Assembly (NCBI GenBank): GCA_039831705.1
Contig: JBDOMT010000502.1
Span: 1 to 8,354, forward strand
Direction: 5' to 3'
Source: JAJRWS01 sp039831705
Lineage (GTDB): Bacteria > Planctomycetota > Planctomycetia > Pirellulales > Lacipirellulaceae
Length of the DNA: 8,354 nucleotides
In this document: one piece after another, positions 6,103 through 8,354 of the stretch
How the letters are laid out: each line of letters opens with the position of its first letter
Numbering within the stretch: the stretch's first letter is position 1
Made by a program: the position numbers and the translations under genes
Notes under the pieces: generated by a model
Database searches by the model: none
The model's input: the letters and a program-made list of their open reading frames with translations, nothing else
What the model was told of the DNA's origin: nothing

Positions 6103-6240
6103 CAGTTAAGCCACGCCATGATAGCTTGCTATCAGTTTAAGCAACGCTGCTTAGCCGAGAGGCAGTGGGTCCTCTGCCTAATAATTAAGCAGGCAGCCAA
6201 GTTGCTCTTTTACAGGTGTCCCAGATTTTTTTATTTTTTT
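6103..6240 (+). other. Hairpin cluster ending in a T-rich run, candidate structured RNA
   Basis: In plus-strand order: GATAG/CTATC around a CTTG loop (6120-6133), TAAGC/GCTTA (6138-6153), and AGGCAG/CTGCCT (6160-6179). CTGCCT at 6174-6179 can instead pair with a second AGGCAG at 6191-6196, and CTGCTTA at 6147-6153 can pair with TAAGCAG at 6186-6192, so two mutually exclusive folds are possible. GCAGC-CAA-GTTGC (6193-6205) is a further small stem. T7-A-T7 follows at 6226-6240. An imperfect direct repeat (CAGTT-AAGCCACGCC at 6103, CAGTTTAAGCAACGC at 6133) flanks the first hairpin. No RNA family is recognised, and no clear plus-strand promoter was found just upstream. It could be a small RNA with its own terminator-like end, or chance pairing. 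Confidence 0.3.
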
Positions 6241-6358
6241 CTATGGTGGCGGAAACCAGCAGCTATCTGAATGACTCCGCATCAAACACCGACGTGTGTC
6301 ATAGATGCCGTTCCTACGGGAAAAACGTGTAACTACTTGTGCTGAAATGACTTATTCG

Positions 6359-6387
6359 TTGACTTTGCCTTGGCGGACATTTACAAT
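6359..6387 (+). promoter_or_regulatory. Sigma70-type promoter of the kinase gene
   Basis: TTGACT at 6359-6364 and TACAAT at 6382-6387 are separated by exactly 17 bases; each matches the housekeeping consensus at five of six positions. Transcription would start near 6394, leaving a leader of about 150 bases before the kinase start at 6543. This is the best promoter match in the window. Confidence 0.7.
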
Positions 6388-6397
6388 GGCAGTTTTG

Positions 6398-6415
6398 GCG
6401 GGGATCCTTGCCCGC
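6398..6415 (+). other. Hairpin at the 5' end of the kinase leader
   Basis: GCGGG at 6398-6402 pairs with CCCGC at 6411-6415 across eight bases, very near the predicted transcript 5' end. It could protect the message or act in leader control. Five pairs is short, and the role is guesswork. Confidence 0.3.
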
Positions 6416-6542
6416 GATCGCTGGAAAACCCCCTCGACGTGGTTCTCCGCCGTTTGCTGGTGGTCCCTGGTAGCCTCTTGGCAATTGGGGCAATGATCGA
6501 TTTCTCGAATAACCGCCAACGTTTACTTCTTGGCAAAAAGGG

Positions 6543-8354
6543 ATGAGTGACTCGACAGCTACTAATCTGGGGACCGGAGACAGGCCGCTAGAGCCGAACC
6601 AACAGGGAACCGTTTCCGGTGGCCCTGATCGGGTTCGCAGCCCAGGGCCAGAGTTTACAATCTCAGAGGCTCCAGGCCAGCCCGTCACTGAGGACAACGT
6701 CGTGCCGGACGATGCCACCATCATTTCCAATCGGGCACTCCCACACCCCACAGTTGGCCAGGGAACCAATCCCGCTGAATTAGGACGGATCCTCGAAGGA
6801 GAGTGTCTAAACCATTTCCAACTCGATGCCTTTGTCGGTGGTGGCGGTATGGGTGCCGTGTTTCGCGGGACCGATTCGGCCCTTGGGCGTACGGTTGCCG
6901 TTAAGGTCTTGCTCCAGCAATACGGCAATGACGAGGAGACCACCCTTCGCTTCCAGAATGAGGCACAAAGTGCTGCTCGACTCGATCACGAGAATATTGC
7001 TCGCGTCTACTACGTTGGCGTTGACCGGGGCTGGCACTATATCGTGCTGGAATATGTCGAGGGAGAAAATATTCGTGATGTAGTCTACCGTCATGGCCCA
7101 TTCTCACTCCAAGAGACCGTCAATTACACCCTACAGATTGCCGATGCCCTGGACCATGCCAGCAGTCGTGACGTGGTCCATCGCGATATCAAGCCTTCCA
7201 ATGTACTGATCAGTAAAAGTGGGCGGGCGAAACTTGTCGATATGGGTTTGGCGCGACTGCATCAAGTCGAAAACTCGCAAGAGGATCTTACAGCGACCGG
7301 CGTTACACTAGGAACTTTTGATTACATTTCGCCAGAACAGGCCCGCGATCCGCGAAACGCTGATGTGCGTAGCGATCTCTATTCACTCGGCTGCACCATC
7401 TACTTCATGCTGACCGCGGAGCCACCTTTCCCAGAAGGTACGGTGCTGCAGAAACTATTGCAACATCAGGGCGATAAACCACCTGACCCAAAAGGACTCC
7501 GCCCAGATCTTCCCGAATCCATCTGCACGATCACAAAAAAGCTCCTGTCAAAAAATCCGGCCGACCGATACCAGAAACCGCTTGAACTATCCGCAGATCT
7601 ATTATTGCTGGCTAACGAACTGAACTTGCGGCCCCTGCGAAACAGTTCTGTGGTGATGACGCCGGCAAGCACAACACCATCCTGGGCTGTCCGACATTTG
7701 CCCTGGATTGTTCCGATCTCGCTTTTAATTTTCATTGCGATGTTGGTGCATTACACGAGTCGATCGCCAAGCGAAGCGGACGTATCACGAAACCAACCAG
7801 CGCGCCCGGGCATCTCCCAGTACAACGACAATGACCCAAAGTCACGTACACGTGCTGGAGCAACGGCACCAAACCAACCCGACCATAGTGCAGGCCTTTC
7901 ACTGCTCCCGGACACCGATGAAAAGAGTTCCTCCAAGGGCATTCCCACAATTCCTCCCAAACCCTTGAACGAAACGGCGTCCGGGACTCTCGACAGCGGA
8001 AGTGGAACCATTCCAGGAAACCAAACTGGTCAAGTGCAACGGGAAGAGGGCACCTCACTTAAGACAGAGCAACCCCAAAACAGCATCGGCCAAAAGGCAA
8101 CGGATCCGACCAGCGTTGAAAAACCGCTGATTGTCACCCGCTCGGGCAAAGGTGAGGGAAGGTTCACATCCGTTGCCAATGCCTGCCGAAAGGCCACCAA
8201 CGGTTCTGTCATTGAATTAATGTACAACGGCCGATTACCGGAACCGGAACAACCCATCTTGTTGGCACAGCGCAAGCTAACCATTCGTGCTGGGGAAGGC
8301 GCGCAACCAGTAATCCATTTTCGACCCAAAGGCCCCGATCGAGCACTTTATCCC
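6543..8354 (+). CDS. Membrane-anchored Ser/Thr protein kinase with outer C-terminal domain (runs off the right edge)
   Basis: The 604 residues in the window give a PknB-type (Hanks) kinase that phosphorylates Ser/Thr on target proteins. An unusual N-terminal stretch of about 85 Gly/Pro/acidic-rich residues comes first. The kinase domain spans roughly 92-365: P-loop GGGGMGAVF (99-107), ATP Lys121 in VAVK, Glu140 of helix C, catalytic loop HRDIKPSN (213-220, base Asp215), DMG (233-235) where DFG is usual, then GTFDYISPEQ and DVRSDLYSLG. All catalytic residues are present, so activity is expected. One transmembrane helix (about 386-404) puts the kinase inside. An unstructured Pro/Ser/Thr/Gln-rich linker follows to about 525. 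Then a domain begins (GKGEGRFTSVANACRKA, GSVIELMYNGRLPEP, KLTIRAGEGAQPVIHF) that resembles the start of a parallel beta-helix, as seen in planctomycete kinases; it may sense a cell-envelope signal. A stop at 6510-6512 leaves ATG 6543 as the start; GGG abuts it, so the ribosome site is oddly close. It is preceded by a good sigma70 promoter. Confidence 0.95.
   Translation, partial: MSDSTATNLGTGDRPLEPNQQGTVSGGPDRVRSPGPEFTISEAPGQPVTEDNVVPDDATIISNRALPHPTVGQGTNPAELGRILEGECLNHFQLDAFVGGGGMGAVFRGTDSALGRTVAVKVLLQQYGNDEETTLRFQNEAQSAARLDHENIARVYYVGVDRGWHYIVLEYVEGENIRDVVYRHGPFSLQETVNYTLQIADALDHASSRDVVHRDIKPSNVLISKSGRAKLVDMGLARLHQVENSQEDLTATGVTLGTFDYISPEQARDPRNADVRSDLYSLGCTIYFMLTAEPPFPEGTVLQKLLQHQGDKPPDPKGLRPDLPESICTITKKLLSKNPADRYQKPLELSADLLLLANELNLRPLRNSSVVMTPASTTPSWAVRHLPWIVPISLLIFIAMLVHYTSRSPSEADVSRNQPARPGISQYNDNDPKSRTRAGATAPNQPDHSAGLSLLPDTDEKSSSKGIPTIPPKPLNETASGTLDSGSGTIPGNQTGQVQREEGTSLKTEQPQNSIGQKATDPTSVEKPLIVTRSGKGEGRFTSVANACRKATNGSVIELMYNGRLPEPEQPILLAQRKLTIRAGEGAQPVIHFRPKGPDRALYP

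Larger units (their letters stand above)
5970..6542. other. 573-base gene-free region between RHH gene (-) and kinase (+)
   Basis: No frame here looks coding: the two plus-strand open frames (6028-6270 and 6305-6496) have no family character, and the second is crossed by the kinase promoter. What the region does hold is the ribosome site and probable promoter of the minus-strand gene at its left end. AGTCAA at 6068-6073 is a possible minus-strand -35 (TTGACT) without a good -10. A 13-bp palindrome, a cluster of hairpins and a T-rich run fill 6090-6240, and a sigma70 promoter with a hairpin-bearing leader lies at 6359-6542. Confidence 0.6.

Noticed and set aside
6103..6160. Integron attC-like site, suggested by GTTAAGC and GCTTA hairpins
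   Set aside because: No paired core sites in the right order, no cassette genes and no integrase.
6160..6240. Signal recognition particle RNA, suggested by AAGCAGGCAGCCAAG before a T-run
   Set aside because: The GGAA tetraloop and its conserved flanks are missing, so the resemblance is superficial.
6028..6270. Plus-strand frame of 80 codons
   Set aside because: It covers the hairpin cluster and T-run, giving a meaningless tail (CPRFFYFFLWW); no ribosome site and no family resemblance.
6305..6496. Plus-strand frame of 63 codons before the kinase
   Set aside because: It overlaps the -35 and -10 boxes of the kinase promoter and would not be made from that transcript; no ribosome site was seen.
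6314..6943. Minus-strand frame of 209 codons
   Set aside because: It lies opposite the kinase N-terminus and promoter; Pro/Ser/Arg-rich composition typical of an antisense shadow.

Overview
The window looks like a piece of a planctomycete chromosome, probably from the Pirellulales group. This is inferred from gene content. It carries a tetrahydromethanopterin-dependent methylene dehydrogenase (in bacteria mostly confined to methylotrophs and Planctomycetota), a large membrane-anchored Ser/Thr kinase with a DMG activation motif and an outer C-terminal domain, a tail-anchored zinc-ribbon protein, and a ribbon-helix-helix protein of a type common in that phylum. Genes are spaced out, strands alternate, and base composition is balanced. 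A run of 10 N at 5423-5432 shows this is a draft or scaffolded assembly.

Layout, left to right. (1) 1-1126, minus: N-terminal 375 residues of the glycogen branching enzyme GlgB, running off the left edge. (2) 1196-1780, minus: an RNase H-fold protein that has lost key metal-binding acids, directly upstream of glgB in the same direction. (3) 1781-2083: divergent intergenic region. (4) 2084-2950, plus: methylene-H4MPT dehydrogenase (MtdA/B/C family). (5) 2981-3069: a 19-bp tandem repeat, about 4.7 copies, that starts inside the last six codons of the next gene. (6) 3052-3636, minus: zinc-ribbon / linker / C-terminal membrane anchor protein. (7) 3742-3903, minus: a probable small gene of about 53 codons, or a remnant of a larger one. 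(8) 3967-4725, plus: compact aldo/keto reductase with an intact catalytic tetrad. (9) 4800-5282, minus: MoaC of molybdenum cofactor synthesis. (10) 5423-5432: N gap, then a strong minus-strand intrinsic terminator at 5463-5499. (11) 5541-5969, minus: HicB-like ribbon-helix-helix protein with no toxin beside it. (12) 5970-6542: a 573-base gene-free stretch with several hairpins, a T7-A-T7 run and a near-consensus sigma70 promoter. (13) 6543-8354, plus: Ser/Thr kinase, open at the right edge.

The genes do not form one pathway. Apart from RNase H-like/glgB, neighbours are mostly convergent or divergent singletons, so this is ordinary housekeeping and accessory chromosome rather than an island or defence locus. 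I see no phage, IS, CRISPR, tRNA or rRNA feature. The points most worth a second look are the tandem repeat grown from a gene's 3' end, the RNase H relative without its active site next to glgB, the small unlisted minus-strand frame, and the alternative-hairpin region upstream of the kinase.
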